A DNA stretch of 22,842 bases from positions 1-22,842 of the forward strand of contig CAYOFO010000018.1 of NCBI GenBank assembly GCA_964403325.1, given 5' to 3'. A program made the translations under genes and the position numbers. The notes beneath the pieces were generated by a model. The model did not search any database, had not been told where the DNA came from, and worked only from the letters and a program-made list of their open reading frames with translations. The stretch comes from CAZQNF01 sp964403325. GTDB lineage: Bacteria > Patescibacteriota > Patescibacteriia > Magasanikbacterales > GWA2-37-8. Positions 1 through 7,758 of this stretch are shown here, in pieces (position 1 is the first letter of the stretch; each line of letters starts with the position of its first letter).

Positions 1-472
1 GGAAAACTTGGATTTTGGTGTTGAAATCGCGAACATTGCCATTGTAAAAACGGCGGGAAGCTTGAATTTTGTTTTCGGTGTCAGCGAGTTCATCTTGGAG
101 TTGGAGGAAATTTTGACTGGCTTTAAGTTCCGGATAGTTTTCGGTAACAGCAAAGAGAGTTTTGAGGGTGCCGCTGAGCTGGTTTTCGGCCGCTTGTTGG
201 TCGGCAAGCGTGGCTTTTTTGTCGCCATGCAGAGCCATGGCCGCCGTACGGGCCTGGGTAAGCTGCACGAGTGTGTCTTTTTCGTGGGTCATGTAGCCTT
301 TCACAGTTTCTAGAAGGTTGGGAATAAGATCATAGCGTCGTTTCATTTGGACATCAATATCGCTATAGGCTTCGTCGACCTGATTGCGAGAGCGTATGAG
401 GCCGTTATAGGTGGCAATAAAGTAAATGGCAACTATTGCTAAAACAGCTAAAACAATGTAGACTACTGGCAT
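1..472 (-). CDS. lemA: LemA family protein, partial (C-terminus beyond window edge)
   Basis: The minus-strand reading frame opens with ATG at 472 and runs off the left edge after about 157 codons, so the stop is not seen. An N-terminal membrane segment (about residues 2-22) is followed by the LemA core: a stretch reading LIRSRNQVDEAYSDIDVQMK, then RRYDLIPNLLETVKGY, then ENYPELKAS and a later RRFYNGNVRDFN. These are the usual landmarks of the LemA helical bundle. LemA proteins are membrane-anchored helical proteins widespread in bacteria; their biochemical role is not firmly established. The gene is divergent from rseP across a 70-bp gap that holds a plausible minus-strand promoter (TTGCTT, 17 bp, TAAATT). 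No Shine-Dalgarno sequence precedes the start. The family is clear; only the truncation limits the call. Confidence 0.93.
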   Translation of the reverse strand, partial: MPVVYIVLAVLAIVAIYFIATYNGLIRSRNQVDEAYSDIDVQMKRRYDLIPNLLETVKGYMTHEKDTLVQLTQARTAAMALHGDKKATLADQQAAENQLSGTLKTLFAVTENYPELKASQNFLQLQDELADTENKIQASRRFYNGNVRDFNTKIQVF

Positions 473-506
473 ATTTGTGCTTAATAAAGAATAAAATTCT
501 AAGCTC

Positions 507-535
507 AATTTAGCACGTTTTTTAGTCGCAAGCAA
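507..535 (-). promoter_or_regulatory. Sigma70-type promoter for lemA
   Basis: On the minus strand a -35 box TTGCTT (535-530) and a -10 box TAAATT (512-507) are separated by exactly 17 bp, with TGC just upstream of the -10. The predicted transcript would start about 28 nt before the lemA ATG. No experiment supports it. Confidence 0.5.
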
Positions 536-542
536 GTTTTTT

Positions 543-1745
543 ATGTTCACACTTCTGGTTTTTATTGCGGTTTTGGCAGTTTTGGTTATTTCTCATGAAT
601 TTGGTCATTTTATTACGGCCCGTCGAGCTGGTATGAAGGTCGATGAATTTGGATTTGGTTTTCCGCCGCGAATATGCGGAGTGCGCAAGCTATATAAAAT
701 TTCTGATCGTCGACAAGTGCGGTGGCAAAAGGTTTGGGGGAGTAAAAATATAGAAGAATTAGCCATCCCCGAAGGATACAGAGCCGGTACGTTGTATTCG
801 GTTAACTTGCTACCCTTGGGGGGTTTTGTAAAAATTAAAGGCGAAGATTCTGCGGCACAGGGCGGGCAAGATAACGATAGTTTTGCGAGTAAACCAGCTT
901 GGAAAAAAGCACTGGTCTTGATAGCGGGTGTAGGCATGAATATACTCATCGCTTTTATTTTTTTAAGTTTAAGTTTTGGAATTGGTTCGCGCCAGCCCTT
1001 GGATGAGTCGACGGATATGCGTTATGTGCACAGTCGTTTTGTTGAAGTAGAGCAATTGGTGCCGGGAATGCCGGCGCAGGCAGCGGGTATACGTATTGGT
1101 GACCGTATTACTCAGCTTGATAACATAGTAAATCCACGCTTAACGCAGCTGCAAGAGTATGTAAATGCTCACAAAAATAGTCCCATCAAGGTAACAGTGA
1201 GTCGTTTAGACAAGCAAGAGATAATAATGGTGCAGCCGATGGTTTACCCCGAAACCGGTAAAGCTGGGCTTGGTATCAGTATCGCTGAACTGGGCACAGT
1301 GCAGTATCCGTGGCAGTTAGCGCTTTACCATGGGGTAGTAAGTACGGCGCTTGGCCTCAAGGGTATTTTTATTGGTTTTTTTAGTTTATTGAAAGGTTTG
1401 GTGGTGGGTAATGGCGTGGGCGCCGATGTCGCCGGTCCAGTGGGGGTAGCGGTCATGACCGGAAAAGTAGCTCGTTTGGGAGCGGTTTATTTACTGCAGT
1501 TCATGGCTTTACTATCGCTTAATTTAGCGGTCCTCAACATCTTGCCGATTCCGGCGCTCGATGGCGGACGACTCTTGTTTGTCATTATAGCCGCAATTAT
1601 GGGTCGTCCGGTCACACCAAAAATTGAACAGGCAGTGCATGGGATAGGGTTTTTACTCCTCATGGGTTTGGTATTGTTGATTACCTTGCACGATGTAGGA
1701 CATTTTTGGGGTGCCATCAGTGGATTTTTTAAGCGTATAGTATAA
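543..1745 (+). CDS. rseP: RIP metalloprotease RseP / site-2 protease (M50)
   Basis: This 400-aa membrane zinc protease cuts substrates inside the lipid bilayer during regulated intramembrane proteolysis. In well-studied bacteria it releases membrane-held regulators such as anti-sigma factors. The zinc motif HEFGH lies at residues 18-22 in the first transmembrane segment. The second metal and active-site motif (NILPIPALDGG, about 332-342) lies in a late transmembrane segment. A PDZ-like region (about 170-240, with GMPAQAAGIRIGDRI) sits between them, and a hydrophobic C-terminal segment follows. Length fits the family. A stretch of some 50 residues after the first helix, ending in SVNLLPLGGFVKIKGED, precedes the conserved loop. 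The start is ATG at 543 with only A/T-rich sequence upstream. The next gene begins 4 nt after the stop, so the two are probably cotranscribed. The substrate cannot be read from the sequence. Confidence 0.96.
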   Translation: MFTLLVFIAVLAVLVISHEFGHFITARRAGMKVDEFGFGFPPRICGVRKLYKISDRRQVRWQKVWGSKNIEELAIPEGYRAGTLYSVNLLPLGGFVKIKGEDSAAQGGQDNDSFASKPAWKKALVLIAGVGMNILIAFIFLSLSFGIGSRQPLDESTDMRYVHSRFVEVEQLVPGMPAQAAGIRIGDRITQLDNIVNPRLTQLQEYVNAHKNSPIKVTVSRLDKQEIIMVQPMVYPETGKAGLGISIAELGTVQYPWQLALYHGVVSTALGLKGIFIGFFSLLKGLVVGNGVGADVAGPVGVAVMTGKVARLGAVYLLQFMALLSLNLAVLNILPIPALDGGRLLFVIIAAIMGRPVTPKIEQAVHGIGFLLLMGLVLLITLHDVGHFWGAISGFFKRIV

Positions 1746-1749
1746 TTTT

Positions 1750-2118
1750 ATGGATGCTGTAAAAAAAGAAGATCCTTCGGTATTGAAGCGCATTCCAGAA
1801 GAATCTGGTTTTATAGAAAAATTATTTGTAGATTTTGACGATTTGGTAACAAGTTATTTCGCACTGACAGCAAGCGCCGCCCAAATGCCAGACAAAAGAT
1901 CGGTAGCTGCATTGCTTGATACATCGGATTCAGCTCTATTTTTTTGGCAAATGGCGCAGGATGAGCTAGATCAGCCGGCGCAGCCACCAAACGATCCGAG
2001 TAAACATCAAGATGCTTTAAACATTGAGCTCAACGATCGATTGCGAGCCAGGTTTTTGGCTCAAGGATATAATGTGGGTCAATATCGAGAGTTTTTAGCA
2101 GCTTTGATTAATTCATAA
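1750..2118 (+). CDS. Hypothetical acidic 122-aa protein
   Basis: This soluble, acidic protein has no signal peptide or membrane segment and matches no family I recognise. The N-terminal half contains a hydrophobic/acidic patch around FVDFDDLVTSYF (residues 27-38). The middle is rich in Asp, Gln and Pro, and the C-terminal third looks helical, ending in YREFLAALINS. It lies 4 nt after rseP and 20 nt before pheS, so it is almost certainly part of the same transcript. The tight spacing and intact frame support a real gene. It may be a lineage-specific protein; nothing visible ties it functionally to RseP or PheS. The start is the first ATG after the rseP stop; no ribosome binding site is evident. 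Confidence 0.7.
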   Translation: MDAVKKEDPSVLKRIPEESGFIEKLFVDFDDLVTSYFALTASAAQMPDKRSVAALLDTSDSALFFWQMAQDELDQPAQPPNDPSKHQDALNIELNDRLRARFLAQGYNVGQYREFLAALINS

Positions 2119-2138
2119 GTTTTTAGAATATTTTACGT

Positions 2139-3170
2139 ATGCGTTCTCAACTGGAACAAATCGAACAGCAGGTACGTGCGCAATTGGGGGAAGTGCGTGA
2201 AATGGTTGGTCTCGAAAATTTGGAAAATAATATAATGGGAAGAAAAAATGGGCTTTTAACAGAGGTGTTGAAAGGTTTAAAAAGCCTGGAAGAACAAGAA
2301 AGAAAAGTCGTAGGGCAATATGCCAACGAAGTAAAACAGCGGATTGAGAGTTTATTTGTCGCAAAAAAAGCTGAATTACAAACTTGGTTGTGGGCCGAGC
2401 AGTTAGCAACAGAAAAAGTTGATTTAACACAGCCGGCTTTGCCACTCAAAGATTTTGGACACTTCCATCCCAATACTTTGGTACAGCGTGATCTGGAGGA
2501 TTTTTTTGAATCCCTGGGTTTTATTATTGGTGATGGGCCAGAGCTGGAGAGTGATTTTTATAATTTTACCGCTGTTAATATTCCAGAAAACCATCCGGCG
2601 CGCGACATGCAAGATACTTTTTATATCAAAGACCATGCCAACTGGGTGATGCGGACTCATACTTCGTCGGTGCAGGTGCGGGCTATGCAAAAATATGGCA
2701 CACCGCTACGTATGGTCGTGCCAGGCAAATGCTTTCGCAACGAAGCGACGGATGTGCGTCATGAGCACACATTTTATCAACTAGACGGACTAGTTGTGGA
2801 TAAGAATATTAATTTTAGCCATTTAAAAGGTATGCTTGAGATGGCGGTCAAACATTTGTTCGGCGAAGCTACTGAATTGCGTTTGCGGCCGAAATTTTAT
2901 CCGTTTGTAGAGCCGGGCGTGAATGGTGAAGTAACGTGTTTCCTTTGTAAAGGAAAAGGTTGTCGGCTGTGTAAAAATTCCGGTTGGCTCGAGATAGTGG
3001 GAGCTGGCATGGTACATCCGAATGTTTTAAAAGCTGGGAATATTGATCCAAATATTTATAGTGGTTTTGCTTTTGGTTTTGGTCTTACTCGTCTCGTGAT
3101 GCTCAAGTATGGTATTGAGGATATTCGTCTCCTCGAGAGCGCGGATATGCGGTTTTTGGAACAGTTTTAA
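2139..3170 (+). CDS. pheS: Phenylalanyl-tRNA synthetase alpha subunit
   Basis: This is the catalytic subunit of the alpha2-beta2 class II synthetase that charges tRNA-Phe in the cytoplasm. An N-terminal coiled coil (about residues 1-90) is followed by the class II core. Visible motifs are HPARDMQDTFY (152-162, motif 1 region), FRNEATDVRHEHTFYQ (199-214, motif 2) and FAFGFGLTRLVMLKYG (310-325, motif 3). Four cysteines at 267, 270, 275 and 278 form the CxxC-x4-CxxC insertion found in many bacterial PheS proteins and probably bind a metal ion. Length (343 aa) is normal. The partner pheT does not follow directly: a HAD-like gene lies between. The start ATG at 2139 precedes the expected coiled coil and has no Shine-Dalgarno sequence. 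Confidence 0.97.
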   Translation: MRSQLEQIEQQVRAQLGEVREMVGLENLENNIMGRKNGLLTEVLKGLKSLEEQERKVVGQYANEVKQRIESLFVAKKAELQTWLWAEQLATEKVDLTQPALPLKDFGHFHPNTLVQRDLEDFFESLGFIIGDGPELESDFYNFTAVNIPENHPARDMQDTFYIKDHANWVMRTHTSSVQVRAMQKYGTPLRMVVPGKCFRNEATDVRHEHTFYQLDGLVVDKNINFSHLKGMLEMAVKHLFGEATELRLRPKFYPFVEPGVNGEVTCFLCKGKGCRLCKNSGWLEIVGAGMVHPNVLKAGNIDPNIYSGFAFGFGLTRLVMLKYGIEDIRLLESADMRFLEQF

Positions 3171-3177
3171 TAAAAAT

Positions 3178-4029
3178 ATGGCTGAATCAGAAAAATCTGA
3201 AGAGGATCTCGTAGAAGAGTATTGTCGAGAGTTTTTTCATCCGAGTTATCTAGAATTACTAAGCGAACGCATTAAAGCTGCTATTAAATTAGGGGATTTG
3301 ATCAATAATAATCAATCTGTTTTTCAAGATTATTTTGATTTACCAGAAATTCGAGCTCAGTTAGCTCAAGGGTACGAAGACGAGGTTGAGGTTGGTGAAT
3401 ACTCACCTGAACTTCTGGATCAAGCTATACAGCGAGAAAAGATATTTGGTCAAAAATTAATTCGAGCTACTGTAGAATGGTGCCGGTTAGCAGGACAAAA
3501 GAATCGAAAACATCTCATTTTATTTGATCTAGATTTAACTTTGTTGATGACGTTGCCACGATCTTGGGTTCCAATTCATCTGTTTCGTGAGCCTCGACCA
3601 CGAGCTGTAATTGATGTACTGGTTTTTTTAAAAAGGAAATTTCCAGATGTAGAGTACGGTATCTCTAGTAGTAAAGAATCAGCTTTTATGGTTAATTATT
3701 TATTAAATCCCAAAGGTACGATGGGTAAATATGCTAATTTATTTTCAAGTTCAAAAATTTTTTCAGCGTTGGAAACTCGAATAGACAATCGTTTATTGGG
3801 TATTTTATCTTCTGAACAGCTTAAGATGCAGACAAATTTATTATCTCGATTTTTTCGTCCAGTTTCAGCGGGTAAGGTAGCCACTTTTTTAAATGAAACA
3901 AATCAAGGTGATCTCAATGATGATCGTACAGTATCTTGGGTAGATGATGAGGACGATATTAACGACAAACTAAAAGGAGAATTAGGCAAAAATTTTTTGT
4001 ACGTTGGTGATTGTACCCCAGTAGGTTAA
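3178..4029 (+). CDS. HAD-like hydrolase-fold protein, uncharacterised
   Basis: A 283-aa soluble protein sits between pheS and pheT. The frame is open from 3109, but the ATG at 3178, 7 nt after the pheS stop, is the sensible start. The first 110 residues are helical and acidic and resemble nothing I know. The rest looks like a haloacid-dehalogenase fold. It has motif I FDLDLT (residues 116-121, candidate nucleophile D117 and acid D119), a motif II-like GISSSKES (161-168), a candidate motif III lysine in SAGKV (230-234) and an acidic motif IV-like VDDEDD (255-260). HAD enzymes are mostly phosphatases or phosphotransferases; the substrate is unknown here. The motif spacing is my reading and not a domain search. 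The gene looks more A/T-rich than its neighbours and often uses CGA for arginine, which hints at a different history from the synthetase genes. Confidence 0.75.
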   Translation: MAESEKSEEDLVEEYCREFFHPSYLELLSERIKAAIKLGDLINNNQSVFQDYFDLPEIRAQLAQGYEDEVEVGEYSPELLDQAIQREKIFGQKLIRATVEWCRLAGQKNRKHLILFDLDLTLLMTLPRSWVPIHLFREPRPRAVIDVLVFLKRKFPDVEYGISSSKESAFMVNYLLNPKGTMGKYANLFSSSKIFSALETRIDNRLLGILSSEQLKMQTNLLSRFFRPVSAGKVATFLNETNQGDLNDDRTVSWVDDEDDINDKLKGELGKNFLYVGDCTPVG

Positions 4030-4061
4030 TTTGATTAAAGTTTAGAATAAATTTAAAAAAT

Positions 4062-6512
4062 ATGCTCATCTCATTCAATTGGCTCAAACATTATGTTAGT
4101 TTGCCCGACTCAGTTTCGGCTGAAGAAGTGGCGGAAAAATTGAAGCTGGCTACCGTTGAAGTAGAAAAAATTGAACATTTGGGAAAAAATTTGGAGAATG
4201 TTGTGGTCGGAAAAATTCTAAAAGTAGAACCACATCCGAACGCTGATCGGCTTAAGGTGTGTAGTGTTGATGTGGGCAATGAAACTTTGAGTATAGTTTG
4301 TGGTGGTAGTAACGTGGCAAATGGCATGAAAGTGGTGGTGGCCAAGCTGGGCGCGAGAGTGCTCTGGCACGGCCAAGGCGAGCCGGTAGTAATGGAAAAA
4401 ACCGCTATTCGCGGCGTAGAATCAAGCGGTATGATCTGCGCGGCCGATGAAGTGGGGGTGGGCGAGCAATTTCCCAAAAAAGACGACAAAGAAATTGTGG
4501 ATCTAACACACCTCCCCGCGAAACCCGGTACTGCGCTCGCGGTCGCGCTTGGACTCAGTGATACGGTTTTTGAAATTGATAATAAATCTTTGTCGAATCG
4601 GCCGGATTTGCTTGGTCACTATGGCCTGGCGCGCGAAGTTGCGGTTTTGTACAACCGGGAAGTAAAGCCTTATGACGCACCGGTTTTTAAAGAAGATAAA
4701 CAGATAAAAATTGAGGCGAAGCTTGGGGTTAAGGCCGAGGTGTCACGCTATATGGCGGTCGCGCTCACTGGTATTGCGGTAAAGGAATCACCAGCCTGGT
4801 TAAAAGCTAAGCTTGCAGCCGTGGGGGTGAATAGTGTTAATAATGTTGTTGATGTTACTAATTATGTGATGCTTGATCTGGGTCAGCCTTTGCATGCTTT
4901 TGATGCCCGGGCAGTGATGCGAGATGGAGCATCGGTCGCAATTCAGGTGCGGCTGGCTGCGGATGGTGAAGAGTTGGTGACACTCGACAACGAACAAAAA
5001 AAATTGGATCCGGGAGTCTTGGTAATTGCCGATGAGCGTCAGCCAATAGCTCTCGCGGGTATAATGGGCGGTAAGGATAGTGGGGTGCACAATGAAACTC
5101 AGGCTATCGTGCTTGAAGCAGCCTGTTTTGAAGCAGCAGCTATTCGTCGCGCCAGTGCTCGTACACATACTCGTACTGATGCGTCAATGCGTTTTGAAAA
5201 AAGTCTTGATCCGAATTTGTGTGAATTAGCTCTCAAAAAAGCAGTACAATTAATTATCGAAATGTGTCCGCAGGCCAAGGTGGCGAGTCCAACCATAGAC
5301 CTGTATCGTGCATCAATCAAACCAAAAACACTCACTTTGCCAACGTCATTTTTTGCCGATAAAATCGGTGCAGTGGTAGATATGAAAGCGGCGTTGAAAA
5401 TTTTGGAACGACTCGGGTTTGTGGTGGAAGAAAAAAAGACCAGCTGGAAAATTACCGTTCCCACCTGGCGAGCCACCAAAGATATTGAAATTGCCGAAGA
5501 TGTGGTAGAAGAAGTGTTGCGGTTCATAGGTTTTAAAAATATTCCTCCGACCTTACCACAGTTTGCCTTAGCTGCTTTGCCTAAGAATAGGTTGCTTGAT
5601 TTAAAAAGAATAATGCTTGACGTGGCTGTGCAGGAATTTGGTTATAGCGAGGTGTATAATTATTCTTTTATTTCCGCTGAAAGTTTACAGCGCTTTGGTG
5701 AAAATACAGATAATTATATTGAGCTCAGCAATCCACTGGCTAAGGATCGGCCGTTTTTGCGCCGTAGTTTAAGCGTATCTTTGCTCGAAAGTGTTATTAA
5801 AAATAATGATCGTTTTTCTACCTTGCGTTTGGTGGAAATGGGACAAGTGTACCTAAAAGAAGAAGCTGGCGCACGAAGTGGTACTCAAAGTGATGAACTT
5901 TTGCCCTCTCAACCTACGCTATTTAGTTTAATTTATACTCAAAAGAAAGAGCAAAATCCCTGGTTTGCGGTTCGGTGTCTACTAGAGCGTATGGCCCGTC
6001 AAGCTGGCTTTAGTTTTTCTTTGCAGACGGTAGTAGAAAAAAAATCACTCCATCATCCTGGGCGCGTAGCGGCCATTGTGGTCCAAGAGCAAATGGTGGG
6101 TACTGTCTACGAAGTTCATCCCGCCATTTTGGCAGCTTCCAAGATAGAGCAAAAAGTGGCAATTTTGGAACTCAATCTGACGCTCCTTTCTTCTACGGTG
6201 GGTGATGTGCCCTCGGCTTACCATCCACTCTCACTCTTTCCTCAGGTAGAGCGGGACATAGCCTTTACAGTAAAAGATAGCGTGTCTCATGCTGAGCTGG
6301 TAGAAACTATCTCAGGCGATCCGCTCCTGCAGAAGGTTGAGCTGTTTGATGTCTATACCGGCGAGCATATTCGTACTGGCTATAAAAGCATGGCCTACCG
6401 TCTTACTTTTGCGGTGCCGGATCGCACCCTTACGACTGCCGAAGTAGAGCAGGCCTATACAAAAATTATTGATCGTTTAACTGAGCGCTTTGCTATTGAG
6501 GTGAGAGTTTAG
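4062..6512 (+). CDS. pheT: Phenylalanyl-tRNA synthetase beta subunit
   Basis: This is the large editing and tRNA-binding subunit of PheRS. At 816 aa it has the full bacterial length. The N-terminal EMAP-type tRNA-binding OB fold is clear around residues 40-150 (HPNADRLKVCSVDVG and IVCGGSNV). The B3/B4 editing domain follows, including NNVVDVTNYVMLDLGQPLHAFDA near residue 265. A B5 domain (about 405-475) and the catalytic-like core come next. The C-terminal anticodon-binding FDX-ACB domain includes FPQVERDIAFTV and ends in a typical TLTTAEVEQAYTKIIDRL stretch. No truncation or frameshift is visible. It starts 32 nt after the HAD-like gene and is probably in one transcript with pheS. It is the only complete gene in the window that ends in TAG rather than TAA. 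Confidence 0.97.
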   Translation: MLISFNWLKHYVSLPDSVSAEEVAEKLKLATVEVEKIEHLGKNLENVVVGKILKVEPHPNADRLKVCSVDVGNETLSIVCGGSNVANGMKVVVAKLGARVLWHGQGEPVVMEKTAIRGVESSGMICAADEVGVGEQFPKKDDKEIVDLTHLPAKPGTALAVALGLSDTVFEIDNKSLSNRPDLLGHYGLAREVAVLYNREVKPYDAPVFKEDKQIKIEAKLGVKAEVSRYMAVALTGIAVKESPAWLKAKLAAVGVNSVNNVVDVTNYVMLDLGQPLHAFDARAVMRDGASVAIQVRLAADGEELVTLDNEQKKLDPGVLVIADERQPIALAGIMGGKDSGVHNETQAIVLEAACFEAAAIRRASARTHTRTDASMRFEKSLDPNLCELALKKAVQLIIEMCPQAKVASPTIDLYRASIKPKTLTLPTSFFADKIGAVVDMKAALKILERLGFVVEEKKTSWKITVPTWRATKDIEIAEDVVEEVLRFIGFKNIPPTLPQFALAALPKNRLLDLKRIMLDVAVQEFGYSEVYNYSFISAESLQRFGENTDNYIELSNPLAKDRPFLRRSLSVSLLESVIKNNDRFSTLRLVEMGQVYLKEEAGARSGTQSDELLPSQPTLFSLIYTQKKEQNPWFAVRCLLERMARQAGFSFSLQTVVEKKSLHHPGRVAAIVVQEQMVGTVYEVHPAILAASKIEQKVAILELNLTLLSSTVGDVPSAYHPLSLFPQVERDIAFTVKDSVSHAELVETISGDPLLQKVELFDVYTGEHIRTGYKSMAYRLTFAVPDRTLTTAEVEQAYTKIIDRLTERFAIEVRV

Positions 6513-6629
6513 GATTGGTATTTTGCCTGTTACCTTTAATAAAGCAACAAGTTTGTGCTATTGATGGTTTTGTAGTATTGTAACTGTAGTTTATTTTTAT
6601 CTCCTGCGCTCAAGCAGTAATTCAAAAAT

Positions 6630-7004
6630 ATGCTCGAAAATTCTAAAGATATTTTGTATGGAGTGCTGGCTGTTTCAGTATTGGGGGTGAGTGCTTTTTT
6701 TTGCGTTGCCTTATTTTATGTCATCCGCATCCTAAAAAATACGAGTGCCATGGTAGATGAAATGACGGAAAAAGTTCAATATTTGGCGTCACTCGTTGAT
6801 GGGGTGCGGGAAAAAGTAGACCAAGTATCATCTTTACTCAGTCTGGGTGTAGGGGGGATGGTCAAAAAATTTGTGAGCAAAAAAGCCGAAGAATTGGTGG
6901 AAGAGGGAACTGAGAAAATTTCTGACACAGCTAAAGAAGCAGTGAGTCGGGCGGTCGCTACGACGGCCGAAAAAATGAAAAAAGCTAGCAAAAAAGTAAA
7001 ATAA
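6630..7004 (+). CDS. Small single-pass membrane protein, DUF948-like
   Basis: A 124-aa protein with one transmembrane segment (about residues 9-34) is followed by a charged helical tail with coiled-coil character (residues 40-75) and a Lys/Ala/Glu-rich C-terminus ending in KKASKKVK. The layout (N-terminal TM, then a NTSAMVDEMTEKV-type heptad helix) resembles DUF948-like and other short membrane-anchored coiled-coil proteins. The match is structural rather than motif-based. A 117-bp gap separates it from pheT, so it may have its own promoter, although I see no convincing one. A perfect 20-bp terminator hairpin begins 7 nt after its stop. Function is unknown. Confidence 0.75.
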   Translation: MLENSKDILYGVLAVSVLGVSAFFCVALFYVIRILKNTSAMVDEMTEKVQYLASLVDGVREKVDQVSSLLSLGVGGMVKKFVSKKAEELVEEGTEKISDTAKEAVSRAVATTAEKMKKASKKVK

Positions 7005-7010
7005 ATTTCT

Positions 7011-7055
7011 ATAAAACATAAAACCTGCGCTAGAGGCGCAGGTTTTATGTTTTAT
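7011..7055. terminator. Bidirectional intrinsic terminator
   Basis: Positions 7011-7030 and 7036-7055 form a perfect 20-bp inverted repeat with a 5-nt loop (TAGAG). A GC core (CCTGCGC/GCGCAGG) is flanked by A-runs and T-runs on each side. It lies between the convergent genes ending at 7004 and 7071 and can terminate transcripts from both strands. Confidence 0.92.
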
Positions 7056-7070
7056 GCGGTAAAAGAGAGA

Positions 7071-7508
7071 TTATTTGGTTGTCATGATACTGAACTGAGC
7101 CATGACTGGTTCGCGGTTAATGGATACCGGGTTATCGATTCCGGGAGGGAATTCAAATTTGCCTTTTTTGCCTTTGTCGCTATGGAGCATGGCAAAAAGT
7201 TTGGGGGTGATGTCTTTGGGCCGATCGATCGTTACAGCCACGCCTTTATTAAGACCTTTTTTGACGGCTGCGTGACCAATAACCATGCTGGGGGTGTCTT
7301 CGAGGCTTTGATGGAGCACAATCCAGCCATCGGTAGGAGAATATAATTCACGCACTACTACAGTATTTTTAGTCACCGATTGACTGAGGGCTTTGACATA
7401 AGGAATGGGGGGAGTAGCTTTTTTGACCGTAGCCGCCTGGCCAACCAAAGGAATGATATTGAGAGTGCAGAAGACCAGAAAAGCGCTTATTTTTAGGGAA
7501 TTTTTCAT
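7071..7508 (-). CDS. Secreted DUF7282-like protein
   Basis: A 145-aa protein with a clear Sec signal peptide: MKNSLK, then a hydrophobic core, then a signal-peptidase I-type site after VGQAA (about residue 26). The mature part is a small beta-type domain. Features I associate with the DUF7282-type extracellular domain are VVVRELYSPTDGWIVLHQS, IGHAAVKKGLNKGVAVTID, AMLHSDKGKKGKFEFPPG and a DNPV motif near the C-terminus. The family assignment is from memory of the pattern and was not searched. Function is unknown, presumably extracellular or cell-surface. It is a single-gene unit: a strong promoter lies just upstream (7535-7563) and the shared bidirectional terminator downstream. No Shine-Dalgarno sequence is visible, only A/T-rich leader before the ATG at 7508. 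Confidence 0.8.
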   Translation of the reverse strand: MKNSLKISAFLVFCTLNIIPLVGQAATVKKATPPIPYVKALSQSVTKNTVVVRELYSPTDGWIVLHQSLEDTPSMVIGHAAVKKGLNKGVAVTIDRPKDITPKLFAMLHSDKGKKGKFEFPPGIDNPVSINREPVMAQFSIMTTK

Positions 7509-7534
7509 AGAAAAAAATTAAAAATAACCTTTTC

Positions 7535-7563
7535 ATCATAGCATCTTTTAGTTTTAAAAGCAA
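7535..7563 (-). promoter_or_regulatory. Sigma70-type promoter for the secreted protein gene
   Basis: On the minus strand a -35 box TTGCTT (7563-7558), a 17-bp spacer and a -10 box TATGAT (7540-7535) with TGC immediately upstream form a good extended -10 promoter. It begins 16 bp beyond the T-run of the tRNA terminator. Confidence 0.7.
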
Positions 7564-7578
7564 GATGGCTCTCCAAAC

Positions 7579-7603
7579 AAAAAACTCTTCCACCGGGGAA
7601 GAG
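7579..7603 (-). terminator. Intrinsic terminator of the tRNA unit
   Basis: On the minus strand the 7-bp stem CTCTTCC/GGAAGAG (7603-7597 and 7591-7585) with a 5-nt loop is followed by TTTTTTG (7584-7578). It closes the tRNA transcription unit that starts at the 7846-7874 promoter. Confidence 0.82.
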
Positions 7604-7609
7604 ATGTGG

Positions 7610-7644
7610 TGCGCTCAGATGGACTTGAACCATCGACCCCTGCC
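7610..7644 (-). pseudogene. 3' half of an interrupted tRNA gene (anticodon stem to discriminator)
   Basis: Read 5' to 3' on the minus strand this is a 3' anticodon-stem strand GGCAG, variable loop GGGTC, T arm GATGG-TTCAAGT-CCATC, acceptor strand TGAGCGC and discriminator A, followed by an encoded CCA at 7609-7607. There is no matching D arm next to it. It completes the 5' half at 7794-7831 exactly: joined, they give a 73-nt tRNA with anticodon UAU and one acceptor mismatch (C5 with A68). The T arm is identical to that of the complete tRNA nearby. Whether any mature tRNA is made from the two halves is unknown. Decayed gene is the conservative reading. Confidence 0.75.
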
Positions 7645-7684
7645 TTATACGAGGTATAAGCCGTTTGTTCGCTCAGAAAAATTG

Positions 7685-7758
7685 TGGGCATAGATGGACT
7701 TGAACCATCGACTTCCACCTTATAAGGGTGGCGCTCTAACCAACTGAGCTATATGCCC
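7685..7758 (-). tRNA. tRNA-Ile(UAU)
   Basis: A complete 74-nt cloverleaf. The acceptor stem is GGGCATA/TATGCCC, the D arm GCTC...GAGC, the anticodon stem CCACC/GGTGG with loop CTTATAA, the variable loop AAGTC, the T arm GATGG-TTCAAGT-CCATC and the discriminator A. U33 is in place and the anticodon is UAU, which reads AUA (isoleucine). No CCA is encoded. The gene lies wholly within the 149-nt segment that separates the two halves of another tRNA. An unmodified UAU anticodon is uncommon among bacteria, most of which read AUA with a CAU anticodon carrying lysidine. All stems pair fully, so it looks functional. Confidence 0.93.

Noticed and set aside
8..313. Plus-strand open frame of 101 aa at the left edge
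   Set aside because: It is the antisense shadow of lemA, whose minus-strand translation shows clear family motifs.
3109..3177. Upstream extension of the HAD-like gene into pheS
   Set aside because: The extra 23 codons overlap the conserved end of pheS in another frame; the ATG at 3178 gives normal spacing.
543..6512. Alternative genetic code with UGA as glycine
   Set aside because: Conserved genes such as rseP, pheS and pheT have no in-frame TGA and are full length with the standard code.
7047..7346. Plus-strand 99-aa frame
   Set aside because: It overlaps the secreted protein gene on the opposite strand, which has a signal peptide, promoter and terminator; the frame also begins inside the terminator.
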